A stretch of DNA of 64,000 nucleotides from Neodontobutis hainanensis (Eukaryota; Chordata; Actinopteri; Gobiiformes; Odontobutidae): NCBI GenBank assembly GCA_024349245.1, contig JALDNG010000099.1:2924501-2988500 (forward strand), given 5' to 3'. The notes beneath the pieces are model-generated. The model was not told the DNA's origin, ran no database searches, and worked only from the letters and a program-made list of their open reading frames with translations. Of this stretch, positions 21,854 through 34,019 are shown piece by piece (the first letter of the stretch is position 1; every line of letters starts with the position of its first letter). The position numbers were made by a program, and so were the translations under genes.

Positions 21854-24800
21854 GTTTTGTTTATTACTTTTCACATTTGTCATTGTGTTTTTGTTTTTTT
21901 TATTTCTTTTCTCATTTGTCATTGTGTTTTTGGTTTTGTTCATTTCATTTCTGATTTGTCTTTGTATTTTTGGTTTTGCTCATTTCTGATTTGTCATTGT
22001 ATTTTTGGTTTTGTTCATTTTTTTTTTTCTGATTTGTCATTGTGTTTTTGGTTTTGTTAATTTCTTTTTGCATTTGACATTGTGTATTTGCTTTTGTTTA
22101 TTTTCTGATTTGTCATTGTGTTTTTGGTTTTGTTTATTTCTTTTCTCATTTGTCATTGTGTTTTTGGTTTTGTTTATTTATTTTCGCATTTGTCATTGTG
22201 TTTTTGTTTATTTTATTTCTTTTCGCATTTGTCATTGTATTTGGTTTTGTTTCTTTTTGCATTTGTCATTGTGTTTTGAGTTTTGTTTATTTCTTTTCTG
22301 ATATGTTATTGTATTTTTGGTTTTGTTTCTTTTCTGATTTGTCATTGTGTTTTTGGTTTTGTTTATTTCTTTTCACATTTGTCATTGTATATTTGTTTTT
22401 TGTAATATTTTTCCTTTTCACATTTGTCATTGTATTTTTGGTTTTGTTTATTTCTTTTCTCATTTGTCATTGTGTTTTTGGTTTTGTTTATTTCTTTTCG
22501 CATTTGTCATTGTGTTTTTGGTTTTGTTTATTTCTTTTCGCATTTGTCATTGTGTTTTTGGTTTTGTTTATTTCTTTTCGCATTTGTCATTGTGTTTTTG
22601 GTTTTGTTTATTTATTTTTGTATTTGTCATTGTATTTTAGGTTTTGTTTTTTCTTTTCGCATTTGTCATTGTGTTTATTTCTTTTGCATTTGTCATTGTG
22701 TTTTTGGTTTTGTTTATTTCTTTTCGCGTTTGTCATTGTGTTTTTGGTTTTGTTTATTTATTTTCACATTTGTTATTGTGTTTTTGTTTATTTTATTTCT
22801 TTTCACAATTGTCATTGTATTTTTGATTTTGTTTAATTATTTTCGCATTTGTCATTGTGTTTTTGGTTTTGTTTATTTTCGCATTTGTCTTTGTGTTTTT
22901 GGTTTTGTTTATTTCTTTTGCATTTGTCATTGTATACTTGGTTTTTGTTTATTTCTTTTCGCGTTTGTCATTGTATTTTTGTTTTGTTTATCTCTTTTCG
23001 CATTTGTCATTGTGTTTTTGGTTTTGTTTCTTTTCGCATTTGTCATTGTGTTTTTGGTTTTGTTTATTTCTTTTGCATTTGTCATTGTATTTTTGGTTTT
23101 GTTTATCTCTTTTCGCATTTGTCATTGTGTTTTTGGTTTTGTTCATTTTTTCTGATTTGTCATTGTGTTTTTGGTTTTGTTTATTTCTTTTCTCATTTGT
23201 CATTGTGTTTTTGGTTTTGTTTATTTCTTTTCGCATTTGACATTGTGTTTTTTGGTTTTGTTTATCTCTTTTCGCATTTGTCATTGTGTTTTTGGTTTTG
23301 TTTCTTTTCGCATTTGTCTTTGTGTTTTTGGTTTTGTTTATTTCTTTTTGCATTTGTCATTGTATACTTGTTTTTTTGTTTATTTCTTTTCGCATTTTTT
23401 ATTGTGTTTTTAGTTTTGTGCATTTCATTTCTGATTTGTCTTTGTATTTTTGGTTTTGTTCATTTCTGATTTGTCATTATATTTTTGGTTTTGTTTATTT
23501 CTTTTCGCATTTGTCATTGTGTTTTTGGATTTGTCATTGTATTTTTGGTTTTGTTTATTTCTTTTCGCATTTGTCATTGTGTTTTTGGTTTTGTTTATTT
23601 GTTTTTGCATTTGACATTGTCTATTTGCTTTTGTTTATTTTCTGATTTGTCATTGTGTTTTTGGTTTTGTTTATTTCTTTTCTCATTTGTCATTGTGTTT
23701 TTGGTTTTGTTTATTTATTTTCACATTTGTCATTATGTTTTTGGTTTTGTTTATTTCTTTTTGCATTTGTCATTGTATACTTGGTTTTTTGTTTATTTAT
23801 TTTCGCATTTGTCATTGTGTTTTTGGTTTTGTTTATTTCTTTTCGCATTTGACATTGTTTTTTTGGTTTTGTTTATCTCTTTTCGCATTTGACATTGTAT
23901 TTTTTGGTTTTGTTTATTTCTTTTCGCGTTTGTCATTGTGTTTTTGGTTTTGTTTATTTCTTTTCGCATTTGACATTGTATTTTTTGGTTTTGTTTATCT
24001 CTTTTCGCATTTGTCATTGTGTTTTTGGTTTTGTTTATTTCTTTTCGCGTTTGTCATTGTGTTTTTGGTTTTGTTCATTTTTTTCTGAATTGTCATTGTG
24101 TTTTTGGTTTTGTTAATTTCTTTTTGCATTTGACATTGTGTATTTGCTTTTGTTTATTTTCTGATTTGTCATTGTGTTTTTGGTTTTGTTTATTTCTTTT
24201 CTCATTTGTCAATGTGTTTTTGGTTTTGTTTATTTATTTTCACATTTGTCATTGTGTTTTTGGTTTTGTTTATCTCTTTTCGCATTTGTCATTGTGTTTT
24301 TGGTTTTGTTTATTTATTTTCTCATTTGTCAATGTGTTTTTGGTTTTGTTTATTTATTTTCACATTTGTCATTGTGTTTTTGGTTTTGTTTATTTCTTTT
24401 CGCATTTGACATTGTATTTTTTGGTTTTGTTTATCTCTTTTCGCATTTGTCATTGTGTTTTTGGTTTTGTTTATTTCTTTTCGCATTTGTCATTGTGTTT
24501 TTGGTTTTGTTCATTTTTTCTGAATTGTCATTGTGTTTTTGGTTTTGTTTATTTCTTTTTGCATTTGACATTGTGTTTTTGGTTTTGTTCATTTTATTCT
24601 GAATTGTCATTGTGTTTTTGGTTTTGTTTATTTCTTTTTGCATTTGACATTGTGTATTTGCTTTTGTTTATTTTCTGATTTGTCATTGTGTTTTTGGTTT
24701 TGTTTATTTCTTTTCTCATTTGTCATTGTGTTTTTGGTTTTGTTTATTTATTTTCACATTTGTCATTGTGTTTTTGTTTATTTCTATTTCTTTTCACAAT

Positions 24801-27188
24801 TGTCATTGTATTTTTGGTTTTGTTTATCTCTTTTCGCATTTGTCATTGTGTTTTTGGTTTTGTTTCTTTTCGCATTTGTCTTTGTGTTTTTGGTTTTGTT
24901 TATTTCTTTTGCATTTGTCATTGTATACTTGGTTTTTGTTTATTTCTTTTCGCATTTGTCATTGTGTTTTTGGTTTTGTTTATTTCTTTTTGATTGTGTT
25001 TTTAGTTTTGTTTATTTCTTTTCGCATTTTTATTGTGTTTTTAGTTTTGTGCATTTCATTTCTGATTTGTCTTTGTATTTTTGGTTTTGTTTATTTCTTT
25101 TCGCATTTGACATTGTATTTTTGGTTTTTATTTATTTTCGCGTTTGTCATTGTGTTTTTGGTTTTGTTCATTTTTTTTCTGAATTGTCATTGTGTTTTTG
25201 GTTTTGTTTATTTCTTTTTGCATTTGACATTGTGTATTTGCTTTTGTTTATTTTCTGATTTGTCATTGTGTTTTTGGTTTTGTTTATTTCTTTTCTCATT
25301 TGTCATTGTGTTTTTGGTTTTGTTTATTTCTATCGCATTTGTCATTGTGTTTTTGGTTTTGTTTCTTTTCGCATTTGTCTTTGTATTTTTGGTTTTGTTT
25401 ATTTCTTTTCTCATGTGTCATTGTGTTTTTGGTTTCGTTTATTTTTGTATTTGTCAATGTGTTTTTGGTTTTGTTTATTTCTTTTCGCATTTGACATTGT
25501 GTTTTAATTTTGTTTATTTCTTTTCATGTTTGTCATTGTATATTTGTTTTGTTTATTTCTTTTCGCATTTGTCATTGTGTTTTTGTTTATTTTATTTCTT
25601 TTCACAATTGTCATTGTATTTTTGGTTTTTATTTATTTTCGCGTTTGTCATTGTGTTTTTAGTTTTGTTTCTTTTCACATTTGTCTTTGTGTTTTTTTGT
25701 TTTGTGCATTTCATTTCTGATTTGTCTTTGTATTTTTGGTTTTGTTCATTTCTGATTTGTCATTGTATTTTTGGTTTTGTTTATTTCTTTTCGCATTTGT
25801 CATTGTGTTTTTGGTTTTGTTTATTTCTTTTTGCATTTGACATTGTGTATTTGCTTTTGTTTATTTTCTGATTTGTCATTGTGTTTTTGGTTTTGTTTAT
25901 TTCTTTTCTCATTTGTCATTGTGTTTTTGGTTTTGTTTATTTATTTTCACATTTGTCATTGTGTTTTTGTTTATTTTATTTCTTTTCACAATTGTCATTG
26001 TATTTTTGGTTTTGTTTATCTCTTTTCGCATTTGTCATTGTGTTTTTGGTTTTGTTTATTTCTTTTCGCGTTTGTCATTGTGTTTTTGGTTTTGTTTATT
26101 TCTATTCGCATTTGACATTGTGTTTTAATTTTGTTTATTTCTTTTCATGTTTGTCATTGTATATTTATTTTGTTTATTTCTTTTCGCATTTGTCATTGTG
26201 TTTTTTTGTTTTATTCTTTTCATGTTTGTCATTGTATATTTGTTTTTTATTTCTTTTCTCATTTGTCATTTTGTTTTTAGTTTTGTTTCTTTTCACATTT
26301 GTCTTTGTGTTTTTTGTTTTGTGCATTTCATTTCTGATTTGTCTTTGTATTTTTGGTTTTGTTCATTTCTGATTTGTCATTGTATTTTTGGTTTTGTTTA
26401 TTTCTTTTCGCATTTGTCATTGTGTTTTTGGTTTTGTTTATTTCTTTTTGCATTTGACATTGTGTATTTGCTTTTGTTTATTTTCTGATTTGTCATTGTG
26501 TTTTTGGTTTTGTTTATTTCTTTTCTCATTTGTCATTGTGTTTTTGGTTTTGTTTATTTATTTTCACATTTGTCATTGTGTTTTTGTTTATTTTATTTCT
26601 TTTCACAATTGTCATTGTATTTTTGGTTTTGTTTATCTCTTTTCGCATTTGTCATTGTGTTTTTGGTTTTGTTTATTTCTTTTCGCGTTTGTCATTGTGT
26701 TTTTGGTTTTGTTTATTTCTATTCGCATTTGACATTGTGTTTTAATTTTGTTTATTTCTTTTCATGTTTGTCATTGTATATTTATTTTGTTTATTTCTTT
26801 TCGCATTTGTCATTGTGTTTTTTTTGTTTTATTCTTTTCATGTTTGTCATTGTATATTTGTTTTTTTTATTTCTTTTCTCATTTGTCATTGTGTTTTTAG
26901 TTTTGTTTCTTTTCGCATTTGTCTTTGTGTTTTTGGTTTTGTTAATCTCTTTTCGCATTTGTCATTGTGTTTTTGGTTTTGTTTATTTCTTTTCTGATTG
27001 TGTTTTTAGTTTTGTTTATTTCTTTTCGCTTTTTTATTGTGTTTTTTGTTTTGTGCATTTCATTTCTGATTTGTCTTTGTATTTTTGGTTTTGTTCATTT
27101 CTGATTTGTCATTGTATTTTTGGTTTTGTTCATTTCTGATTTGTCATTGTATTTTTGGTTTTGTTTATTTCTTTTCGCATTTGTCATT
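21854..27188 (+). repeat. 40-bp AT-rich satellite, block 1
   Basis: Imperfect head-to-tail copies of a 40-bp monomer, for example TTTGTCATTGTGTTTTTGGT followed by TTTGTTTATTTCTTTTCGCA. The period is exact across 22441-22560. Variant monomers (CATTTGACATTG, TATTTGCTTTTG, TTTTCTGATTTG) recur together near 22073, 23608, 24128, 24650, 25228, 25835 and 26453, giving a higher-order spacing of about 520-620 bp in the later part. The monomer lacks TAA, TAG and TGA in every plus-strand phase and 40 is not a multiple of three. Long hydrophobic frames therefore run in all three plus frames, and none should be read as a gene. GTCATT is part of every monomer and is the target site of the A/B transposon. 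Confidence 0.97.
23573..23578 (+). other. Unoccupied paralogue of A/B insertion site
   Basis: The satellite here reads TTTCTTTTCGCATTTGTCATT and then GTGTTTTTGG...GTCTATTTGC. That joins the exact left and right flanks of transposons A and B with a single GTCATT, so it represents the pre-insertion arrangement. Confidence 0.75.
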
Positions 27189-27454
27189 AATCCGTGTATC
27201 ATTCGTTCTTTTCATATTCAATTAAGAAAACAAATTCGGAAAATCGAAAAAGGACTTGTTATTTCCTTATTCGTTTACAAATACAATATTTTAAAAAACA
27301 AATGACTGTTTTTTTGTATTTTCTATGACATGCTTAAATTGAAAATGGGAAATACGAAAAACGCCTCCACCACGAATCTGATTTTAATATTTAGTTCTAC
27401 AATTTGCCCTGACCCGGATGTAGCTGTGAAACAGGGTTGCCGAGTCTGCATAAC
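27189..27454 (+). repeat. Left terminal inverted repeat, copy A
   Basis: Pairs with 33740-34019. It stays near-perfect through TGTGAAACAGGGTTGCCGAG and ends at about GTCTGCATAAC. The right repeat carries an extra TCCTGGCCGAG-type duplication close to its inner edge. Confidence 0.9.
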
Positions 27455-27524
27455 TGACCCGGAAGTTTGTCTTCACACATATGGTTCCACCATAACAGTA
27501 GCAGATACAGTAGGCTACCTTACT

Positions 27525-30250
27525 ATGGCCGCTCTAGACCAATACATTAATTTGGTTAAAAGCTTATTCGAAAGTGGCAAGACTCATGCAGAAATTTCCA
27601 CCCATCTGCAACAAATGGGTGTCCAGCGATGCTCTGAAATGAGTGTTAGACGAATCTGTTGTAAACACAACCTTCTTGAAAAGACATGTATCGGACACAG
27701 AACTGGAAGCAGCTATGATTGGATCTATTTATGAGGTAAATTCGTTTTTTATCTTCTTCTTTATCTTATTATTATTATTTATATTCGTACCGTTCGACCA
27801 GTGTTTTTGGGACAAAACAGTGCATTCACAGCTAAGTTGGCCCTTCATTAAACAGGCAGCTTTGCATTCGAAACAATTAGCTGTAGATGTTTTTTTTCTT
27901 TTGTTGTTTACTTTTAGCAATTATTTTGTTATTATTTTGCTCTTATTACTGTTGCCTATTGTAGCTGAATAACCATTTTATTTAAGGTTTTATGTATTTA
28001 CTGTAGGCCGGTTTCGATTACGATTTCAAGCAGTAGGCTATCGATAATGCCAAAAATGTTTTGTACAGTCAAATGTCCCGTTGTTGTATACTTTTAATTA
28101 TCTTGCTTCTCAGTCTTTGCTTGTCATGGATACAATAATCTTATCACTCAAACATTATTTCATTGTTATAATTTCTTAACAGACGGGTCATCGTATGGCC
28201 GCAAGTTCATGACTGGCTATCTATCTTCACTGGGAGTGCGTGCAGGAGAAAGTCAGTCGGAAAATTGCTGAGAGAAATTCATCAGCCATACCACGAATTG
28301 CGACGGCAGGTAGGTTTTGCTACACTTGTGCTCTGTATTAAACAATAATAATAAGCATTATAAAGTGGTACAACAATCACCCTCTATTACTAGACAGAAA
28401 AAAGCTTGATTACGTTCCACAAATCATGGTCATGAGATCCAAGTATATATATGCATCTAGTTTAGTTTCCTTTCGTTACTTCCTTCACCATACAAACTGT
28501 GGAATAAGTCCTTAAACATTTTGTAATCAGAAGCATTACAAAAACATTTAATTGTTAACCCTGCAAGAAAAGAATGTTAGTGAAGTATGATTAATTCAAA
28601 TCTCCTTCGTAGTATTTGGTGGAACTTAATTAAATATAACCAGCATTTATAAGAATTATCTTGTAGCAAAAAACACTCTGTAAATACATGAGCTATGGGT
28701 TCAAGATGTAAGCCTGCAATAATCAAATGTTTCCCCCTTTGTTTAGGGTGCACGTAATCTTAACCCAGTCCCATATCATGCCGAATATATGGGCCACAAA
28801 CTACACCTTGATCAAAATGAAAAGCTTGTGATGTTCGGTGTAACGACGTTTTGGCAGTTGATGGCTACAGCAGCAAAATTATTGCCAATGCTACAATGCC
28901 AGTGAAAAACAACCTCGTAATTTATGAAGAAGTTTACAGGTGAGCATGTTCAGAGGAAGTAACAAGCAGTGAATGGTAACATTTCAATATGGGGACCAAT
29001 TCTCCTTTTAACTAATTGCTTATTAGTTTGTATATTGGCTGTTTATTAGTACTTATAAAGCACATATTAATGCCTTATTCTGCATGATCATATTATACAT
29101 CCCTTAATCCTACCCCATAACTAAACTCAACAACTACCATACTAACTATTAATAAGCAGTAAATTATGAGTCAAAAGTCATAGTTAATAGTGACTATATG
29201 TTTGCCATACTGAAATGTTGCACAATGAATATGCATTGCTGAGAACATAAAAAAAATGCTAAAAATTGTCTTTGCATTTCTCAGAATTGTTATGTGCACA
29301 TACAACAAATTTACATCATTTTATTTCAGATCTGCTGTAGTTAACTATGGCATGTGGACCAGCTCAGGGTTGACCATGGCAGGGAATTTTACATGTCCCT
29401 ATACATGCAAGAGAAGCTGTCAAGACACAGACACAACCTCAGCAGACAACCATACCTCCAAACAGCTTCAACAATGGTGAGGTTTTTGCAATGCTGAAAA
29501 CAATTAAAAGACTACTACAACCAATATAAAAATATGTAATTAATAATACATATGTGCATTTCAAACTGGCAATTTATTTTCCTTATTAGTTCATACGTTC
29601 TTCATTGTGTTTCATATAATATGAAACATTTTTTTTTTTAGAATCTTAGAGTTGAAAGGATTTGGCCTGAAGTGAACAATCGGGTGAACTACCCATTGAA
29701 ACAGGCCCTGGTGCACCTGCTAGACCAAGAAGTCATTAACATGGAGGACAGTATGACTAAGTTCTGCACTTCAAACCTGGCATGTCAGTTAAGCCAAATT
29801 GGACTAAATAGAGTAGTGCAGGCATGGAATGCTCATAGGATCCCAGGTATGCTCTGAGGACTTAATTTTTTTTTTCTGAATAGGCACTTGAAAATCACGG
29901 CACATTCACTTTGATAGCTGCTGTTTACCATGCTTAATTGTTTTAGGCCGTGGAATACCCAATGAACTTGCAGCAAGTGGATGTCCATCAAAAATTTCAG
30001 AAGACCTGCTGCCCAATGCCTCTGTTGTGGCAAATATGTACGAGCAGGAGTTGGGATCGTCACTGACTTGGATGTCTACCTTTGAACGGACCCCTTTTCC
30101 TCTGAGGAGGACAGAAGTCATGCAGAGCAGGACTTTGTAGAAAAGTATCCAGACATCTCTCTACTTTTCAATCAAACAGTGAACGGTGAATATAGCCTTT
30201 TTCAGGATGCATTGATTTACCTCATAAATGTAACCCAAAGATATGTATGA
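27525..30250 (+). pseudogene. rve-type DDE transposase, copy A, broken
   Basis: Six exons at 27525-27735, 28183-28309, 28747-28939, 29330-29476, 29642-29846 and 29947-30250, bounded by GT/AG introns as in copy B. Relative to B, exon 1 lacks two bases (CTTGAAAAG against CTTCGAAAAAG), exons 2 and 3 one base each (GTCAGTCG, AACGACGTT), and exon 4 one G (TGTGGACC). The D2 motif is therefore out of frame in this copy. Exon 5, with VERIWPEVNNRVNYPLKQ, is open. Most missing bases are at CpG or homopolymer positions, so sequencing error is a real alternative to true decay. Confidence 0.75.
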
Positions 30251-30737
30251 AAAGTGACATAAATTCTCTTTCTTTTTTAAAAAAAAAGTGAAGTCTTAAT
30301 TAGGCAGTATTACTTAGGCATGTAGTATACTTCTACTGTGAAGACTATAAAATCAGCCTCGGTTTACAAATAATGGATTAAATTTATGTATGCACGTATT
30401 TAGCTGTCACCATGCCCAAATCTCAGTTGAATAAACAGACAAGTCTATTTTTGCCAAGAACAATGTTGTATTTTAAATTTCTTGTTCAAACTCTCTAATA
30501 CAAAGACATAAATATATTAAACATTTTGCTTCAGTTTGTATTTTGAAACAAAAAAACAGTTGTGTAAAATTGTATTGGATAATACAATACACAGATTGGA
30601 TGCAAAACAAAATGAAATAACCAAATGGAATGATGCACATCTAACTGTGCACTAGAACCGCATAACTTGAGATGAAGGACAAAAGAAACAACAGTAAAAC
30701 GCAATTGTGCAACGTTTGATAATACTGGTACATAGTA

Positions 30738-33553
30738 TTAATCCAATAATATGTTTCTGAGTGCAGCCAATGCATTAGATAGGCCCGTGAGTCTTTGTAT
30801 GTTGTTGCCAAAATCACCAGCACGGCATTTTGGGCAGGAGGGAGAATTTGTTTGCCATTCCTCAATGCAAATCCTGCAGCCAATAAGGCTTTGGCAGCAT
30901 GATGAAACCATGGGCTCGTTCATTGTACCTGGAAATTTAATTCAGAAAACAGTTTTAAATACTACAGTTACAGTATTTGATACATTTGTGGAACACTGTT
31001 GGTTTTGTGGAAAGTGGTAAATCAGTTGTATTCATAAAGTTTAGATTAGTACAAACAAATTATATATTTTTATCTTCTTGCATAAAATTGTAGGTTCAGT
31101 CACTGCTAGATGATTTTACACAATTTAATAATACTTTAAAATATTATTTTGAAGAATAAAATATAAAATTATACAAACCTTTGCAGATTATACACACAAA
31201 AGCATCTCTGACAGCTGTGGCTTCTGCATCTGTAAGGGATACTGTCGTCCTCTGATTGGAATTGGCAAGTTCTATTAGCTCTTTCATAGTTGTGGACACT
31301 GCTTGCAGTCCCTGGGCTGCTGCCACAACCTCTTCAATAGTGTCCACAACCTCTTGGAGGCCAGTATCTTCTTTTCGACTGGAAAACATTTAAATCATAC
31401 AAGGAAAAATGATTACATTTGTTTTCAACAAATAGTGTATTCACAGTGAAAGTAAGCAGATACAATCATTTTAACTATGCTTTGATCATTATAAACCTAT
31501 TAAAGTCTCAAGGGCTTCACACAGTCTAACTGTAATCCTGTGTATTAACCTGTGACTTTAATTAACATGTTAAGCAAAAGTAACTGTTGTAATAAACAGA
31601 GTAATTAAGGTCCCAGTCCATTAACCCATCTGAATTTAGTGGCCCCAACTGAGCCCAAGGGATGCTGTGCATCTGCACTAGGACCTGAATTCTCAAATAT
31701 ACTTTTAAGAAAATACTGAATAACTAGCAAATTTAGTTGAAAATCCATACAAATGAGATTGAAACTGTAATGAATTTAATTAATAATGAAATGCAGCAGT
31801 TTCTGTACCTCAGTCTCCTCCTTTTACTTTCTCGTAGCTGCAGAAATTCTTCCTGTGGCACAGCAAATATTTTCCGTGCATTCTGCTTCCAGTATGCTGA
31901 TCCTGTATAGTAAATAATTTATAAAACAAAAGATTTAGAATAATTTACATGATTATGAAGCATTTAAAACAAAGTATGCTGTATTTATATGTTGTGTTCT
32001 TAAGGCAGTGAAAATGCTGCTATAATAAGAAATACAAAATGTTAATTATACCTCTGGTTCCTTCAGAATCCAGGATTTCCTTTCCTTGGCCATCAGTCAG
32101 GATCAGTGAGTCTTCTTGTCCAAGGGCCTCTTTAACTTTATTCAGAATACCCGAAACAGAAGACTCAAACTCAGAAAAACGCACCGTTAACGCTTTGCTG
32201 GTCTCCAACTTGCCATCATGAAGTTCAGCAATGAAAATATTCCTAAATAATTATAAAAAACAAAAGCATTTTTACACATTTGATATTAGAATCCTCTTCC
32301 TGTACATTATGGCCTGGTTTCACAGACAAGGCTTATATTAAGCCAGGATTAGGCATTTAAGTAGCTTTTATAAATGTTCCGTATATAAAAAAAAAGTATT
32401 ACTGCTGAGCATCTTGAGACAATACAAAGACACTGAAACATTTTAAGATATCTTAGTGCAAGTTGCTTTCAAAATATCTCAAACAAACATTTTAGTCTGG
32501 GACTAGACTTAAACCTTGTCTATCAAACCAGGGGTATATGTTTACATGCATGCAGCATATGTTTTTGGCAATTAACTTGTGTGACTGGATGGCAAAGTAA
32601 CTAATGCACTGAAAGCATGCAAAGTCTTCAATTGTTTTACATTCTATTATACTGTGATGCTTAAATTATGTACTATGTGTAACATATTAAGTTTTTACAA
32701 AGACAAATTGTTTAATTTGGTTACCTATGGAAAGTTTTTGGCATAGTTGCTCTTGGAACTGCAGAAGAACCAGCAGCAGAACCCGCTGCTGCACTGACTG
32801 GCCGGTGGAAGGAAAAGCGAATAGGGTTGGGTGTTACAGGTGTATTAGGTGAACACTCCACGCTGATGCTCTCACCGTGCACCTCATAATGACCCCTTAC
32901 TGTGAGGTCAAGAAGACTGAAGTGGCCATCAGGCACAGGAAACAGAGCCACATTGTTGTCATCAGTGATGTACAAACTGGGGCCATGGACCTATAAGATA
33001 TTTATTTACAACATAATCAAGTGCAGGATATTTATCAGGCCACTGAAATTTATGTTGTAATTTAACAATGGTGTAATTTAACAGATGTTTTGAATTGTTT
33101 TCAAAGACAGTGGGCCTCCTTCTGACAGAACATCAAAATGTTGTATTCTGAACAAAAGTTTTGTAAAGAGCATAGTGATTTCTTTAAAATGTACATAGAG
33201 AGGTATACAGTATTAGCCTGATGTCACTTTAAGACCTAGCCCATGGATTCAGTTCAATTATATACATTTGATTTTCTCACGAAAAATATGCCACATAAAG
33301 GTCAATTCACCTTACACCGACAGACTCGACCACGGTCTACAATCACCAAATGACCTAGACCAATGCCAACAGAAACAACACACTGATCCGACGAAACCAG
33401 GCGAAGTGACTTGGTCGGTGCAGTGTGAATTGGCATTTGTAGTTGAATCTACAGTAACTTTACCTGAAAGATCCTGCCAATCTTGTCAGTTGTAAGGTCA
33501 TTTTCTTTTAAAGTGATTCGCTTGTTCCCTCTAAAGAACACAAAACTTTCCAT
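30738..33553 (-). CDS. RING-like protein of transposon A, 343 aa
   Basis: Minus-strand exons in reading order are 33464-33553, 32725-32990, 32052-32242, 31809-31902, 31179-31378 and 30738-30928. All borders are GT/AG, the phases agree, and the joined frame of 1032 bp (343 codons plus stop) is open. The start is MESFVFFRGNKRITLKENDL. Exon 2 holds SLYITDDNNVALFPVPDGHF and a Ser/Ala/Pro linker. The middle is charged and probably helical (EEVVAAAQGLQAVSTTMKEL). The C-terminus has eight cysteines at about 276, 279, 291, 292, 298, 301, 312 and 315 (VCIICKG, SSCCQSLIGCRICIEEW, CPKC), a RING/U-box-like zinc fold without the usual histidine. RING proteins are commonly ubiquitin ligases. A role here in transposition or in dealing with host factors is inference. 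Its place inside the inverted repeats and its conservation in copy B make it part of the transposon. Confidence 0.8.
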
Positions 33554-33739
33554 TGTGATCGATTGTCAGACAGTGACGGTCGCGCACGCTCTTTCATCAG
33601 TGTTGCCAGGTATATGGTTTCACTCTTGAATGTCCCTCCTCCCCTCCCTGTGGAACGGAATATTTACCACCCAAAAACGGCAATTTTACTCCCCGGAAAG
33701 TTATTAAATTTTTTTATCTATTTTTTTTGGGAGGGTGTT

Positions 33740-34019
33740 GTTATGCAGACTCGGCCAGGACTCGGCAACCCTGTTTCACAGCTACATCCGGGTCAGGGCA
33801 AATTGTAGAACTAAATATTAAAATCAGATTCGTGGTGGAGGCGTTTTTCGTATTTCCCATTTTCAATTTAAGCATGTCATAGAAAATACAAAAAAACAGT
33901 CATTATTTGTTTTTTAAAATATTGTATTTGTAAACGAATAAGGAAATAACAAGTCCTTTTTCGATTTTCCGAATTTGTTTTCTTAATTGAATATGAAAAG
34001 AACGAATGATACACGGATT
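33740..34019 (-). repeat. Right terminal inverted repeat, copy A
   Basis: Inverted match of 27189-27454, running inward to GTTATGCAGACTCGGCCAGG. The outermost base is next to the GTCATT duplication at 34020-34025. Confidence 0.9.

Larger units (their letters stand above)
27189..34019 (+). mobile_element. Two-gene DNA transposon, copy A (IS3EU-like)
   Basis: The element runs from AATCCGTGTATCATTCG to its complement CGAATGATACACGGATT and is flanked on both sides by GTCATT (27183-27188, 34020-34025), a 6-bp target duplication. Terminal inverted repeats extend about 266 bp (27189-27454) on the left and 280 bp (33740-34019) on the right. It contains an rve/IS3-type transposase gene on + and a RING-like gene on -, converging near 30.3-30.7 kb. 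A 6-bp duplication and an IS3-like eukaryotic transposase point to the IS3EU superfamily. That assignment is inference, since the terminal consensus was not checked. Confidence 0.85.

Noticed and set aside
22988..23353. Lys/Asn-rich minus-strand frames
   Set aside because: Complement of the same satellite monomer; low complexity with no domain.
24720..25871. 383-codon hydrophobic open frame in the satellite, resembling a multi-pass membrane protein
   Set aside because: The 40-bp monomer has no stops in any phase, so all three plus frames are open and interleaved. Composition and repeats fully explain it.
21854..27188. CRISPR-like array
   Set aside because: Units are contiguous 40-bp degenerate monomers without unique spacers, in a eukaryotic context.
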